Assembly (NCBI RefSeq): GCF_003284975.1
Contig: NZ_QMEU01000019.1
Coordinates: 1-64,000, forward strand
DNA: 64,000 bases
Source of the DNA: Mycobacterium colombiense
Lineage (GTDB): Bacteria; Actinomycetota; Actinomycetes; Mycobacteriales; Mycobacteriaceae
Direction: 5' to 3'
Below, piece after piece: positions 1 through 11,550 of the stretch; the first letter of the stretch is position 1; every line of letters starts with the position of its first letter. The notes under the pieces were generated by a model. The model did not search any database, was not told where the DNA came from, and saw nothing but the letters and a program-made list of their open reading frames with translations. The position numbers and the translations under genes were made by a program.

Positions 1-89
1 GCCCGGGCCTCCTCGAGGGTGCGGCGGACCAGATCGATACCACTCAGGGCATTCGACGGGGCACGGGGTCTCTCATCGGCACCGGTCAT
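1..89 (-). CDS. dciA: DciA (DUF721) helicase-loading protein, N-terminal fragment
   Basis: Only the first 29 codons are inside the window; the gene runs off the left edge. The visible part ends in [11 protein letters not shown], which matches the start of the mycobacterial gene after recF (Rv0004 in M. tuberculosis). DciA proteins act in loading the replicative helicase DnaB. The start ATG (87-89) overlaps the recF stop codon as ATGA, so the two are translationally coupled in the dnaA-dnaN-recF-dciA order. The identification rests on this short match plus gene order. Confidence 0.8.
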   Translation of the reverse strand, partial: MTGADERPRAPSNALSGIDLVRRTLEEAR

Positions 90-1243
90 GAGTGCATCTC
101 CGACACCCGGCCCGAGTCGCCGTCACGCAAATCGACGTGCACCTGGCGGGCGTCCCAGCCCGCCGGGATGTCTTCCAGCACCGCCGCGGTGACCAGCACC
201 TGTTCGGCGGATTCGGCGACCGTGGCCAGCGCGCGGCGCCGGGCGGCGTCGAGCTCGGCGAAGACGTCGTCGAGCAACAACACGGGTTCGCTTTCTTCGC
301 CCCTCAGTAATTCGTATGCGGCCAGCCGCAACGACAACGCCAAGGACCAGGATTCGCCATGGCTGGCAAAACCTTTCGCGGGCTGATCCCCGAGCGACAG
401 TTCGAGATCGTCGCGGTGCGGGCCGACAAGACACACGCCGCGTTCGAGCTCCGCGTCGCGGCGCGCCGACAACGCCGCGAGCAGGGCGGCTTCCAAGAAC
501 TCCCGGTCGGCGCCGGCGATGTCCGTCCCGGCCTGGGCACCCAGGCTGGAGCGATAGCCGATGGATGCGGTGCGCGATCCCGGGGCCAGCAGCTGGTAGG
601 CCTTTTCAACCTCTGGCGTCAACTGGTTCACCAAATCGATACGGGCGGCCATCAATTGGGCACCGTATTCAGCCAGGCGACTGTCCCACACGTCGAGCGT
701 GTCCAGTGCGCTCTGGTCGCCCCGGTAGCGCGCCCCGGACAGAGATTTCAACAGCGCGGTGCGCTGCCGCAGCACCTTTTCGTAGTCGGCGCGCACCGCG
801 GCCACCGCCGGGCGGCGCACCGTCGCCAGATCGTCGAGGTAGCGGCGCCGGTCGGATGGATCGCCGCGCACCAGCGACAGGTCTTCGGGGGCGAACAGCA
901 CCGCGCGCAGCACCCCAATCACCTCGCGCGTACTGCGCACCGGGGAACGATTCAGCCGCGCCTTATTCGCCCGGCCCGCCGCGATCTCCAGATCGACCGC
1001 GCATTCCCTGCCTTCGTTGACCACGATCGTGGAAACCACCGCGCGCTCGGCCCCGGCGCGGATCAACGGCGCGTCCGTGCCCACCCGGTGCGAGCCCATG
1101 GTGCTCGAATACCACAGCGCCTCAAGGAGATTCGTCTTCCCGAAGCCGTTGGATCCAATGAAGACCGTCCGACCAGGCTGCAATTCGAGGTCGGCGTGTG
1201 CCCAGGACCGGAAATCGCGCAGTCCCAAATGCCGGACGTACAC
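86..1243 (-). CDS. recF: DNA replication and repair ATPase RecF
   Basis: A protein of 385 residues, the normal RecF length. An ABC-type Walker A (GSNGFGKT, about residues 30-37) and a C-terminal Walker B/D-loop ([12 protein letters not shown], from about residue 321) are visible. RecF helps load RecA at single-strand gaps in stalled forks. The ATG at 1241-1243 abuts the dnaN stop with no spacer, and the stop overlaps the dciA start, so recF is the middle cistron of the dnaN-recF-dciA unit. Nothing unusual is seen. Confidence 0.97.
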   Translation of the reverse strand: MYVRHLGLRDFRSWAHADLELQPGRTVFIGSNGFGKTNLLEALWYSSTMGSHRVGTDAPLIRAGAERAVVSTIVVNEGRECAVDLEIAAGRANKARLNRSPVRSTREVIGVLRAVLFAPEDLSLVRGDPSDRRRYLDDLATVRRPAVAAVRADYEKVLRQRTALLKSLSGARYRGDQSALDTLDVWDSRLAEYGAQLMAARIDLVNQLTPEVEKAYQLLAPGSRTASIGYRSSLGAQAGTDIAGADREFLEAALLAALSARRDAELERGVCLVGPHRDDLELSLGDQPAKGFASHGESWSLALSLRLAAYELLRGEESEPVLLLDDVFAELDAARRRALATVAESAEQVLVTAAVLEDIPAGWDARQVHVDLRDGDSGRVSEMHS

Positions 1244-2443
1244 CTAGCCAGGCAACCGGACAGGCATCAACAAGTAGACGTAATCGGTCGGCAGGGCGCT
1301 GTACGGGCCCGGGCCGGTCGGGTGGCTGTCATCACTCACGGCCGGCCGCAACAGCGCCGGCTTGCCTGGCGTCGTGAAGCCGAACGACACCAGCTCCGAA
1401 TGGACCGATCCCAAGCCGTCGGTCAGATACGTGGGGTTGAACGCGATCGTCAACGGCTCGCCGACGAAATCGACCGCGAGGTCTTCTTCGGCCCGGCCAA
1501 CATCGTCGGCGCCGGCCGACAAGCGCAGCGATCCCTCGCTGAATTCCATCCGCACCTGGGCGCCCCGGTCGGCGACCAACGCCACCAGCTTGATCGCCTC
1601 GGTCAATTCGGCCACGTTGATGGTGGCGACGGCCGTGTGCTCGGCCGGCAGCAGTTGGCGGAACTTCGGGAATTCCGCATCCAGCAGACGGGTGGTGGAA
1701 CGCTTGCCGTTACCGCTGATGCCGAGCAATCCGTCTTTCCCGACGCCCGAACCCGCACCCAGTGCCAACCGGACCTCGGAGCCGTCGGCCCCGGTCCGGG
1801 CGGCTTCGGCCAATGTCTTGGCCGGCACCAGGACCGCGGCTTCGATGTCCGGCGAGGCCGCCGACCAGGTCAGCTCGCGAACCGCCAGGCGGAATCGGTC
1901 GGTGGCCGCCAAAACCACCGTGTCACCCGAAATCTCAACCCGGATCCCGGTCAACATCGGCAACGTGTCGTCGCGGCCGGCCGCGATGGCCACCTGGCTG
2001 ATCGCCTCGGCGAACAGGTCGGCGGGCAGCGTCCCGGTCTCTTCGGGCAGCGCGGGCAGCGTCGGGTAGTCCTCGACGGCCATCGTCGGCAACGAGAACC
2101 TGGCGTTTCCGCAGTGCAATGCCACCCGGTTGCCGTCGACGTAGAAGTCGATGGGCTTGTTGGGCAGCGCCCGCACGATGTCCGACAACAGCCGACCGGA
2201 CACCAAAACGCTTCCCGGAGAAGCTATTTCGGCTGCAACCTGCGCCTCGGCGGAAACCTCGTAATCGAATCCGGAGATCGTCAGGCCCTCATCGGTGCCG
2301 GACAGCAGCACACCGGAGAGCACCGGCACCGCGGGTCTGGACGGCAGGTTCTTCGCCACCCACGACACCGCGTCGGCGAAAGACTCCCGCACCAGACGAA
2401 ATTTCAAGTCGCTGAGGCCAGCCGTTGTCGTCGCCGCGTCCAT
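1244..2443 (-). CDS. dnaN: DNA polymerase III sliding clamp (beta subunit)
   Basis: A protein of 399 residues with the three-repeat clamp layout and the typical C-terminal MPVRLPG tail that forms part of the ligand pocket region. As a ring dimer it tethers polymerase III and repair factors to DNA. The ATG is at 2441-2443 and the gene is the first cistron downstream of the origin gap. The next gene recF begins immediately after its stop. Length and order match other mycobacteria. Confidence 0.97.
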   Translation of the reverse strand: MDAATTTAGLSDLKFRLVRESFADAVSWVAKNLPSRPAVPVLSGVLLSGTDEGLTISGFDYEVSAEAQVAAEIASPGSVLVSGRLLSDIVRALPNKPIDFYVDGNRVALHCGNARFSLPTMAVEDYPTLPALPEETGTLPADLFAEAISQVAIAAGRDDTLPMLTGIRVEISGDTVVLAATDRFRLAVRELTWSAASPDIEAAVLVPAKTLAEAARTGADGSEVRLALGAGSGVGKDGLLGISGNGKRSTTRLLDAEFPKFRQLLPAEHTAVATINVAELTEAIKLVALVADRGAQVRMEFSEGSLRLSAGADDVGRAEEDLAVDFVGEPLTIAFNPTYLTDGLGSVHSELVSFGFTTPGKPALLRPAVSDDSHPTGPGPYSALPTDYVYLLMPVRLPG

Positions 2444-3011
2444 AGCGTCCCTTCACCTACTCAGCGTTTCGAATCCATTGGCTAGCCTCCCCCGCTAGCA
2501 CGGGGCTCCGCCACGAACGCCGGTGACATGTGATGAGCCAACGGCGACCGCAACGGCAGTCGAAGAACAACCGTAGATCCTTCGACGCCATCTTGAAAGC
2601 TAATCGCAAACCCCGACAACCCGAGCTGACCGAGCCTCAGACGACGAGTGTGCACCGAGCGTCCCCAAGCCTGTATTTCAAAGAAGAACCGATGAAGAGA
2701 TCTCAGTACCAGTATTAAGGCCTGTGCAATCTGGGGACAGCGGCGTCTCGGGCCAGCTAGCGCCGCGATCGGGTTGTGCATCGCCGCGTGAACACCTGTG
2801 GGCGACGTGTTGGGCGGGTGGGGACGAATGACGACTGTGCACCCAAGCCGTGTTACTGCACCGGCGTTTAATTGCGTTGTGCACAGTCCTACCCACATCC
2901 CCTGGCTGTGGCGGGTGTGACGGACGGGTGTGAAGTTTCTCGAAAAAAATTACGAGCACGCGCAGCGAAAGCCCGGAATCAGGGCCGGGAGCGCCGGGGA
3001 GAGAAGAGATT
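2444..3011. other. oriC: Chromosomal replication origin (oriC)
   Basis: This 568-bp gap between dnaN and dnaA has no convincing coding frame and is where mycobacterial oriC lies. It contains DnaA-box-like 9-mers: a perfect TTGTGCACA at 2877-2885, TTGTGCATC at 2774-2782, CTGTGCACC at 2835-2843, CTGTGCAAT at 2722-2730 and a further TGTGCAC core near 2648-2656. Two AT-rich stretches stand out in the GC-rich background, at about 2670-2720 and about 2930-2962 next to the dnaA stop; either could unwind first. Box assignments are by eye; unwinding has not been shown. Confidence 0.9.
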
Positions 3012-4547
3012 TCAGCGCTTGGAGCGCTGACGGATGCGAGTGGTGAGCTCCTTGACGTGATCAAAAACCTCACGCCGCTCGGCCATCTCGGACAAGATCT
3101 TGCGCTGCGCGTACATGACCGTGGTGTGGTCGCGGCCGAATGCCTGCCCGATCTTGGGCAGGGACAGATCGGTGAGCTCGCGGCACAGATACATCGCGAT
3201 CTGGCGCGATTGGGCCAGCGCTCGGGTCTTGCCGGGGCCGCGGAGCTCTTCGACCGTGGTGTCGAAGTATTCGGCGGTGGCCGCCATGATGGTGGCCGCG
3301 CTGATCTGCATGGTGCTGGCGTCGGCGATCAGGTCGCGAAGCACAATCTCGGCCAGCGCCTTGTCGATCGGCGTCTTGTTCAGCGAGGCGAACGCCGTGA
3401 CGCGGATCAGGGCGCCTTCGAGCTCACGGATGTTGCGCTCGATGCTGCTGGCGATCAGCTCGAGCACATCGTCGGGCACCGCCAGCCGCTCCATCTGTGC
3501 CTTCTTGCGCAGAATGGCGATCCGGGTTTCCAGTTCGGGGGGCTGGACGTCGGTGATTAAGCCCCACTCGAACCGCGTCCGCAGCCGATCTTCCAGCGTG
3601 GCCAGCTGTTTGGGTGGGCGGTCCGAGGAGATGACGATCTGTTTGTTGGCGTTGTGCAGGGTGTTGAAGGTGTGGAAGAACTCTTCCTGGATGCCTTCCT
3701 TGCCCTCGATGAACTGAATGTCATCGACCAGCAGCACGTCGACGTCGCGATAGCTGCGCTTGAAGGCGACCTTGCGGTCGTCGCGCAGCGAGTTGATGAA
3801 GTCGTTGGTGAATTCCTCGGTGGAGACGTACTTGACTCGCATGCCAGGGAACAGCCGCTGCGCGTAATTGCCGGCGGCGTGCAACAAGTGGGTCTTGCCG
3901 AGACCGGACTCGCCCCAGATGAACAAGGGGTTGTAGGCCCGCGCCGGCGCTTCGGCGATCGCCAGGGCGGCAGCGTGGGCGAACCGGTTGGAGGCACCGA
4001 TGACGAATGTGTCGAAGGTGTAGCGGCGGTTGAGGCTCGTCCCGGCGGCGACGGCCGGATCGATCGCGTGCGGCCGCTCGGTGAAGTAGTTCGGCCACCC
4101 CGGCTGGTTGCCGGTGACCGTCTCGCCGTTGTCGAACGCTTCGTCGTTGTCGATGGCCGCACCGTCGGCGGGGAAGGCAGGTTCGGCTCCGGGGAACGGT
4201 TCGGCCGGCGGGATGAGCGCGTCCTCGACATCGTCGGGCGGGGGAGCGATGCGAACACCCAGTTGAATCTGCTGGCCGAGCCGCCGACTGAGCGCATCGG
4301 TGATGGGTGCCCGCAGATGTCGTTCGATCTCGTTTTGCACGAAGCTGCTCGGCACCGACAGCAGCGCGAATCCCTCGACGATGGTCAGCGGGCGGACAAG
4401 ATTGAGCCAGGCACGTTGTTGGGGAGTGAGGGGAGTGACCAGGGTCGTGCGGTTGGCCGTCATGCCGTCCGCAGGGGGCTCCCCATTGAGCTCGGAAACG
4501 ACCGCATTCCACACTGCCGTGAAACTGGAACCGGGGTCATCGGTCAA
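3012..4547 (-). CDS. dnaA: Chromosomal replication initiator DnaA
   Basis: A protein of 511 residues from a TTG start at 4545-4547, preceded by a good GGGAG ribosome site about 9 bases upstream and giving the known N-terminus LTDDPGSSF. An in-frame upstream extension to 4610 exists but would run into the promoter boxes. Domain I is followed by a variable acidic linker (about residues 100-160). The AAA+ Walker A (GESGLGKT) lies at about 212-219 and the Walker B (LLVDDIQF) follows. The domain IV signature [13 protein letters not shown] near the C-terminus binds DnaA boxes. Almost all of it matches the M. tuberculosis protein as I recall it, apart from the linker. Confidence 0.98.
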   Translation of the reverse strand: MTDDPGSSFTAVWNAVVSELNGEPPADGMTANRTTLVTPLTPQQRAWLNLVRPLTIVEGFALLSVPSSFVQNEIERHLRAPITDALSRRLGQQIQLGVRIAPPPDDVEDALIPPAEPFPGAEPAFPADGAAIDNDEAFDNGETVTGNQPGWPNYFTERPHAIDPAVAAGTSLNRRYTFDTFVIGASNRFAHAAALAIAEAPARAYNPLFIWGESGLGKTHLLHAAGNYAQRLFPGMRVKYVSTEEFTNDFINSLRDDRKVAFKRSYRDVDVLLVDDIQFIEGKEGIQEEFFHTFNTLHNANKQIVISSDRPPKQLATLEDRLRTRFEWGLITDVQPPELETRIAILRKKAQMERLAVPDDVLELIASSIERNIRELEGALIRVTAFASLNKTPIDKALAEIVLRDLIADASTMQISAATIMAATAEYFDTTVEELRGPGKTRALAQSRQIAMYLCRELTDLSLPKIGQAFGRDHTTVMYAQRKILSEMAERREVFDHVKELTTRIRQRSKR

Positions 4548-4610
4548 CGACGCATCTCCCTGGTTCTCGAACGTCCCGACCCGAGTCACACACGCTTGGC
4601 GACAAAGCAA

Positions 4611-4642
4611 CTGTCCACATAGTTATACACAGGTGTGGACAG
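4611..4642. promoter_or_regulatory. DnaA-box cluster in the dnaA promoter
   Basis: Three DnaA-box-like 9-mers lie within 32 bases just upstream of dnaA: CTGTCCACA (4611-4619), TTATACACA (4623-4631) and TGTGGACAG (4634-4642, the reverse complement of the first). The outer two form an inverted pair around the middle one. Such boxes in front of dnaA are the usual site of autorepression by DnaA. Function here is inferred. Confidence 0.75.
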
Positions 4643-5145
4643 GATGATCGTAGGCGAGCCACAACCTACCGGCGACGGCTCGCGATCTCCGCGCTGGAAG
4701 AGAACCCCGGAAGGTTGTCTAGGCAGCTAGTCGATCCACCATCCTCGCTTCGTTGTCGAGCGCTGCTTTAGTCTAAATCGACTTCGCAGAAGCTAACAGT
4801 TTTCCGTTCGGCTGCCAACCGTTCTGCTGCATTCCAATCGGGTCATTTAGGGTACGTAGGGCTTGCTTCGGCTCGTTATGGTAGCCACGTCCGCGGCGAG
4901 TGTGACCGAAACGGAAAATCTTTCCGGCAGGCGTGCGCGGCTTCGTTGCGGCAGGCCAGGTTTGACCAGGCGAAGCCTCGTCAGTACCCTCAAACAGTCG
5001 CCCGAAAGTCGGCGATACGGCTGCGACCCGAACCACCTGGGGACCGCGCCGGCCAGTAGCACCAAGACCACCTCCGGTCGAACCGCAGACGAGCCCGATG
5101 CGAAACGTCTGAGCGGCCGGATGGCAACACAACGAGGAGAACGTC
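4643..5145. promoter_or_regulatory. dnaA-rpmH divergent intergenic region
   Basis: About 500 bases with no supportable gene separate the dnaA promoter boxes from rpmH. It must hold the dnaA promoter at its left end and the promoter and long 5' leader of the rpmH-rnpA-yidD-yidC operon. AT-richer patches at about 4768-4785 and about 4843-4885 are plausible promoter positions, but no -35/-10 pair with good spacing could be fixed. A GAGGAG ribosome site lies at about 5133-5138, directly before the rpmH GTG. Confidence 0.6.
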
Positions 5146-5289
5146 GTGGCCAAGGGCAAGCGGACCTTTCAGCCGAATAACCGGCGCCGAGCCCGCGTGC
5201 ATGGCTTCCGCCTGCGGATGCGCACTCGTGCCGGACGCGCGATCGTGTCCGGTCGGCGCCGCAAGGGTCGCCGCGCGCTCTCTGCCTGA
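5146..5289 (+). CDS. rpmH: 50S ribosomal protein L34 (bL34)
   Basis: A 47-residue, highly basic protein starting at GTG 5146 with GAGGAG just upstream. It reads [20 protein letters not shown] at its start and ends in the Arg/Lys-rich [11 protein letters not shown], the diagnostic L34 pattern. L34 sits near the peptide exit region of the large subunit. It heads the conserved rpmH-rnpA-yidD-yidC-jag operon, with rnpA starting 23 bases downstream. The gene is short enough to be missed by length-filtered gene finders. Confidence 0.97.
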   Translation: MAKGKRTFQPNNRRRARVHGFRLRMRTRAGRAIVSGRRRKGRRALSA

Positions 5290-5312
5290 TCGCAACGTCA
5301 GGTCCTTCGGCG

Positions 5313-5672
5313 GTGCTTCCCGCACGCAACCGCATGACGCGGTCAATTGACTTTGACGCGACGGTGAAGCACGGGATTCGGATGGCACAGTCCGATCTCG
5401 TCGTGCACTTTCACCGGGGCGAAGATGGTGACGAAATTCGCGCGCCGCGCGTCGGACTGGTGGTCGGCAAGCCCGTCGGGTCCGCCGTCGAACGCCACCG
5501 GGTCGCTCGTCGGCTGCGGCATGTCGCCCGAACGCTGCTGGGCGAGCTCGGCCAATCCGATCGGTTGGTGATCCGCGCGTTGCCCAGCAGCCGGACCACC
5601 TCCTCGGCCCGGCTCGAGCAGGAACTGCGCCGGTGTTTGCGACGCGTGCCGGCGGCGGGAAGCAAGCCGTGA
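5313..5672 (+). CDS. rnpA: Ribonuclease P protein component
   Basis: A 119-residue basic protein from GTG 5313 (LPARNRM). It contains the RnpA signature [11 protein letters not shown] and the following ALPSSR segment, which contact the RNase P RNA and the pre-tRNA leader. With rnpB RNA (not in this window) it matures tRNA 5' ends. Its stop overlaps the yidD start by 4 bases (GTGA), so translation is coupled. Confidence 0.96.
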   Translation: MLPARNRMTRSIDFDATVKHGIRMAQSDLVVHFHRGEDGDEIRAPRVGLVVGKPVGSAVERHRVARRLRHVARTLLGELGQSDRLVIRALPSSRTTSSARLEQELRRCLRRVPAAGSKP

Positions 5673-6016
5673 CGATCTCGACCCGGCTGCGCGCATTGGT
5701 TGGCAACGCCGGACGAGCGACCGCCCGCGGAGTGATTTTCCTGATTCAGCTGTATCGGCATATGGTGTCGCCGCTACGTCCGGCGACGTGTCGCTTCGTC
5801 CCGACCTGCAGCCAGTACGCGGTCGATGCGCTCAACGAGTACGGCCTGATTCGGGGGAGCTGGTTGGCTGCGGCGAGACTCGCCAAATGCGGACCATGGC
5901 ATGAAGGCGGCTGGGACCCGATCCCGGACCGCCCCGGATGCCACGTGAATTGCCAAGATGCCAGCGCCGCCCGGGTCCCCGGAGCGGCGCGAGGGGAGAG
6001 TGAATCTTTTGTTTGA
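5669..6016 (+). CDS. yidD: Membrane protein insertion efficiency factor YidD
   Basis: A 115-residue protein starting at GTG 5669, chosen because it overlaps the rnpA stop and gives the family N-terminus (a hydrophobic segment [13 protein letters not shown]). The family Cys motif region [15 protein letters not shown] and the downstream [13 protein letters not shown] are both present. YidD aids YidC-dependent insertion at the inner membrane. Its last codons overlap the start of yidC (6000). Confidence 0.94.
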   Translation: MTISTRLRALVGNAGRATARGVIFLIQLYRHMVSPLRPATCRFVPTCSQYAVDALNEYGLIRGSWLAAARLAKCGPWHEGGWDPIPDRPGCHVNCQDASAARVPGAARGESESFV

Positions 6017-7094
6017 TTTCTTCAGTCTGGACTTCGTCTACTACCCGGTGTCGTGGATCATGTGGGTCTGGTACAAGTTGTTCGCCGCCATGCTGGGGCC
6101 GTCGAACTTCTTCGCCTGGGCACTGTCAGTGATGTTCTTGGTCTTCTCCCTGCGGGCGTTGCTCTACAAGCCGTTCGTCCGGCAGATCCGTACCACGCGC
6201 CAGATGCAGGAGCTGCAGCCCCAGATCAAGGCGCTGCAGAAGAAGTACGGCAAGGATCGGCAGCGGATGGCGCTCGAGATGCAGAAGCTGCAGCGCGAAC
6301 ACGGGTTCAACCCCATCTTGGGCTGCCTGCCGATGCTGGCGCAGATCCCGGTGTTCATCGGTCTGTATCACGTCTTGCGTTCGTTCAACCGCACCACAGG
6401 CGGGTTCGGGCAGCCGCACCTGTCGGTGGCGCAGAACCGGCTCACCGGAAACTACGTCTTCACCCCGACCGACGTCGGCCACTTCCTGGACGCGAACTTG
6501 TTCGGCGCACCGATTGGCGCCTTCATGACCCAGCGCACCGGGTTGGACGCGTTCACCTTCTTCAGTCGGCCGGCCGTGATCGCGGTGGGGTTGCCGGTGA
6601 TGATCCTGGCCGGCGTCGCGACCTACTTCAACAGCCGGGCCTCGGTGGCGCGGCAGAGCCCGGAGGCGGCGGCCAACCCGCAGACCGCGATGATGAACAA
6701 ACTCGCGTTGTACGTGTTCCCGCTCGGCGTCGTCGTCGGTGGCCCGTTCCTTCCGCTGGCCATCATCCTGTACTGGTTCGCCAACAACATCTGGACCTTC
6801 GGGCAGCAGCACTACGTCTTCGGGATGATCGAGAAAGAGGACGAAGCCAAAAAGCAGGAAGCGATCCAGCGTCGCGCGGCGAACGCCCCGGCGCCGGGTG
6901 CGAAGCCGAAGCGGAATCCCAAGGCGGCATCGTCGGGTGGCAACGGCTCGTCGACACCTGACGCCGAGACGGGTGCGTCCGGTTCGGGGAGCGCGGATTT
7001 CGATGGGGCCGACGCGGCAGCCACCGAGGAGAGCGACGGCCCGACCAACCGCACACCACGGCCCGGGGCGCGGCCGAAAAAACGCAAACGCTGA
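6000..7094 (+). CDS. yidC: Membrane protein insertase YidC
   Basis: A 364-residue protein from GTG 6000, with GAGGGGAG just upstream. The N-terminal part ([21 protein letters not shown]) starts the Oxa1/YidC core of about five membrane helices. A basic cytosolic coiled segment ([19 protein letters not shown]) follows, and the C-terminal tail is long, charged and ends in RPKKRKR. It lacks the large periplasmic domain of Gram-negative YidC, as expected for Gram-positive types. It inserts membrane proteins alone or with SecYEG. Confidence 0.96.
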   Translation: MNLLFDFFSLDFVYYPVSWIMWVWYKLFAAMLGPSNFFAWALSVMFLVFSLRALLYKPFVRQIRTTRQMQELQPQIKALQKKYGKDRQRMALEMQKLQREHGFNPILGCLPMLAQIPVFIGLYHVLRSFNRTTGGFGQPHLSVAQNRLTGNYVFTPTDVGHFLDANLFGAPIGAFMTQRTGLDAFTFFSRPAVIAVGLPVMILAGVATYFNSRASVARQSPEAAANPQTAMMNKLALYVFPLGVVVGGPFLPLAIILYWFANNIWTFGQQHYVFGMIEKEDEAKKQEAIQRRAANAPAPGAKPKRNPKAASSGGNGSSTPDAETGASGSGSADFDGADAAATEESDGPTNRTPRPGARPKKRKR

Positions 7095-7175
7095 TACGGG
7101 CGGAATGACTAACGGGGCCGCCGGGACAGGGCGACCCGAGTTGGGCTGGGGCCCATTGATTGAGGGAGAGAAGAC

Positions 7176-7742
7176 ATGACAGACGCCGAGACCACCGAGC
7201 GCGACGCCGATACCGAACTCGACACGCGATCGGCCGCCGAGGATGCCGCCGAGGCGGGCTCGGAAGAGATCGATGATCTGGAGGAGCGCTTGGTCGCCGA
7301 GGGCGAGATAGCCGGCGACTACCTCGAAGAGTTGTTGGACCTGTTGGACTTTGACGGCGATATCGATCTGGATGTCGAAGGCAGCCGCGCCGTCGTGAGC
7401 ATCGACGGCAGCGACGATCTGAACAAGTTGGTGGGCCGCGGGGGTGAGGTGCTTGACGCGCTACAGGAGCTCACCCGGCTGGCGGTGCACCAGAAGACGG
7501 GCGTGCGAAGCCGGCTGATGCTCGACATCGCGAGCTGGCGTCGGCGGCGCCGGGAGGAGCTGGCGGCGCTGGGCGACAAGGTCGCCCGGCGGGTGCTCGA
7601 ATCCGGCGAACGTGAAGAGCTCTCCCCGATGACGCCGTTCGAACGAAAGATCGTGCACGACGCCGTCGCCGCGGTCGCCGGGGTGCACAGCGAGAGCGAG
7701 GGCGTCGAGCCGTCGCGCCGCGTGGTCGTTCTGCACGACTGA
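7176..7742 (+). CDS. jag: Jag/KhpB-type R3H-domain RNA-binding protein
   Basis: A 188-residue protein (M. tuberculosis Rv3920c type). The N-terminal 50 residues are very acidic. A KH-like domain follows (about 55-120, VGRGGEVLDALQELTRLAV, a GxxG-type loop), then an R3H region near the C-terminus (FERKIVHDAVAAVAGVHSESEG). Family members bind RNA and influence cell elongation and wall synthesis with KhpA. It sits directly after yidC as usual. Confidence 0.92.
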   Translation: MTDAETTERDADTELDTRSAAEDAAEAGSEEIDDLEERLVAEGEIAGDYLEELLDLLDFDGDIDLDVEGSRAVVSIDGSDDLNKLVGRGGEVLDALQELTRLAVHQKTGVRSRLMLDIASWRRRRREELAALGDKVARRVLESGEREELSPMTPFERKIVHDAVAAVAGVHSESEGVEPSRRVVVLHD

Positions 7743-7813
7743 CCTCGCCAAGTTACAGCCATGTAGTTCCGGCCCGTCGAACTCCGAAGGTCGACAGTGC
7801 GCGTTCCAACTAG

Positions 7814-9510
<1,697 letters not shown>

Positions 9511-9533
9511 CCACCATCCGCGAAGGGACGACC

Positions 9534-10520
9534 ATGACGCAGCCGTTACGCAAGAAGGGTGGCCTCGGCCGGGGCCTGGCTTCGCTTATTCCGACCGGCC
9601 CCGCGGAGGGCGACTCGGGGCCGGCAACGCTCGGGCCGCGGATGGGCGACGCCGCCGCCGACGTGTTGATCGGGGGACCGCCGCCGCAGGACGCGTCGTC
9701 GATGGGCGCGGTCTACCGCGAGATCGCGCCGGCCGACATCGAGCGCAACCCGCGTCAGCCACGGCAGGTCTTCGACGAGGAAGCGCTGTCGGAACTGGTG
9801 CACTCCATCCGCGAGTTTGGCCTCTTGCAGCCGATCGTGGTGCGGGCCGTCAAGGATTCCGCGAGCGGCGCGCGTTATCAGATCGTGATGGGGGAGCGGC
9901 GCTGGCGCGCGGCTCAAGAGGCCGGGTTGGCGACCATCCCGGCGATCGTGCGCGAGACCGGTGACGACGATCTGCTGCGCGACGCCCTGTTGGAAAACAT
10001 CCACCGGGTGCAGCTGAACCCGTTGGAAGAGGCGGCCGCCTACCAGCAGCTGCTCGACGAGTTCGGGGTCACCCACGACGAACTGGCGGCGCGCATCGGC
10101 CGGTCGCGGCCGCTGATCACCAACATGATCCGGTTGCTCAAGCTGCCGATCGCGGTGCAGCGCCGGGTGGCCGCTGGGGTGCTGTCCGCGGGTCACGCGC
10201 GCGCGTTGCTGTCGCTGGAGGCCGGGGCGGAGGCACAGGAGGAGTTGGCCACCCGGATCGTCGCCGAGGGGCTGTCGGTGCGGGCGACCGAGGAGGCGGT
10301 CACGGTGGCCAACCGGAGCGGTCCGGCCACGCCGACGGCGCCGCGGCGCAAGCCGATTCAAATGCCGGGCCTGCAGGACGTCGCCGATCGACTCTCGACC
10401 GCCTTCGACACGCGGGTGACCGTCAGCCTGGGCAAGCGCAAGGGCAAGATCGTCGTCGAATTCGGCTCGGTGGACGATCTGCAGCGGATCATCGACGTCA
10501 TGTCCCCGCCCAAGGCATGA
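9534..10520 (+). CDS. parB: Chromosome partitioning protein ParB
   Basis: A 328-residue protein from ATG 9534, preceded by AAGGGA; a TTG at 9507 would overlap parA and is less likely. It carries the [15 protein letters not shown]-terminus for ParA contact. The ParB/Srx CTPase region follows with [14 protein letters not shown], then the helix-turn-helix parS-binding core ([20 protein letters not shown]) and a C-terminal dimerization domain. It binds the two parS sites upstream and condenses the origin. Confidence 0.96.
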   Translation: MTQPLRKKGGLGRGLASLIPTGPAEGDSGPATLGPRMGDAAADVLIGGPPPQDASSMGAVYREIAPADIERNPRQPRQVFDEEALSELVHSIREFGLLQPIVVRAVKDSASGARYQIVMGERRWRAAQEAGLATIPAIVRETGDDDLLRDALLENIHRVQLNPLEEAAAYQQLLDEFGVTHDELAARIGRSRPLITNMIRLLKLPIAVQRRVAAGVLSAGHARALLSLEAGAEAQEELATRIVAEGLSVRATEEAVTVANRSGPATPTAPRRKPIQMPGLQDVADRLSTAFDTRVTVSLGKRKGKIVVEFGSVDDLQRIIDVMSPPKA

Positions 10521-10785
10521 ACTAGGACATCGTGTAATTACGTCACTGTGACACGGGGGCCGCTTTCGCGGGCGGGCCGCCTACCCCCGGCGTCGTAGAT
10601 CAGCGAAACAGCATGCGCATCAACAACTTTCGATAATCGACGTGCCACGGCCGCAGAAGGCCGGCGGTCCGGGTGCGTCAACCCCGGTGGCCAGGCCAAA
10701 GCTGGCCCGATCACGACCACCTCTCCTATCCTGGAGGGGTTGCCGGTGCAGATGGCTGCAGTACCGCACAGGAGCCAGGAGGCTA

Positions 10786-11547
10786 GTGTCCGCTCGAATC
10801 ACGCCGCTACGGCTCGAGGCATTCGAGCAGCTTCCCAAGCACGCACGTCGGTGCGTCTTCTGGGAAGTCGATCCAGCGACCCTCGGTAATCAGGACCACC
10901 TCGCCGACCCCGAGTTCGAAAAAGAAGCGTGGTTGTCGATGGTGATGCTGGAGTGGGGCTCGTGCGGACAGGTCGCGACCGCGGTCCCGGACGAGCGAAG
11001 CCAGTCCGAGCCGCCGTGCCTGGGCTACGTGTTCTACGCCCCGCCGCGGGCGGTGCCGCGGGCGCAGCGGTTCCCGACCGGTCCGGTCTCCGCGGACGCC
11101 GTGCTGTTGACGTCGATGGGCATCGAACCCGGGCCGGCGGCCGACGATCTACCGAACGGGTTGATCGCGCGGGTGATCGACGAGCTGGTGCGCCGCGGCG
11201 TGCGGGCGCTCGAGGCGTTCGGCCGCACCCCGGCGGCGTCGGAACTGCAGGATCCGCGGCTGGTCGGTCCCGACGTGCGGCCGGTGCTGGAAGCGGTGGG
11301 CGACTGTTCGGTGGACCACTGCGTCATGGACGCGGAGTTCTTGAAAGACGCGGGTTTCGTTGTGGTAGCACCACATACGTATTTCCCAAGACTGCGGCTC
11401 GAGCTCGACAAGGGTCTGGGCTGGAAGGCCGAAGTGGAGGCGGCGCTGGAACGGCTGCTGGAGAGCGCACACCTGGAGCAGCCGGTCGGCGCCGGGTCTA
11501 CGGCGGCAAATGCGCTGAAAACGTTGAAAACCACGGCGGGTGGTTAA
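10786..11547 (+). CDS. GNAT-like acetyltransferase family protein (Rv3916c type)
   Basis: A 253-residue protein from GTG 10786, with AGGAGG directly upstream. It is the conserved gene between parB and cwlM in mycobacteria (Rv3916c, from memory). The fold has been assigned to the GNAT family, but a clear acetyl-CoA loop is not obvious here, so the activity is unproven. The C-terminal 25 residues are low complexity. The gene converges on cwlM, with the two stops only a few bases apart. Confidence 0.8.
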   Translation: MSARITPLRLEAFEQLPKHARRCVFWEVDPATLGNQDHLADPEFEKEAWLSMVMLEWGSCGQVATAVPDERSQSEPPCLGYVFYAPPRAVPRAQRFPTGPVSADAVLLTSMGIEPGPAADDLPNGLIARVIDELVRRGVRALEAFGRTPAASELQDPRLVGPDVRPVLEAVGDCSVDHCVMDAEFLKDAGFVVVAPHTYFPRLRLELDKGLGWKAEVEAALERLLESAHLEQPVGAGSTAANALKTLKTTAGG

Positions 11548-11550
11548 CGG

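Noticed and set aside
359..2485. A 708-codon plus-strand open frame over recF and dnaN
   Set aside because: It is antisense to two essential, well-conserved genes, has a Gln/Arg-rich composition typical of GC-rich shadow frames, and matches no family.
10531..10554. A terminator hairpin after parB (CGTGT...ACACG around GTCACTGTGAC)
   Set aside because: The GTCAC-T-GTGAC palindrome is real, but stem pairing is poor, no T-run follows, and its role is unclear.
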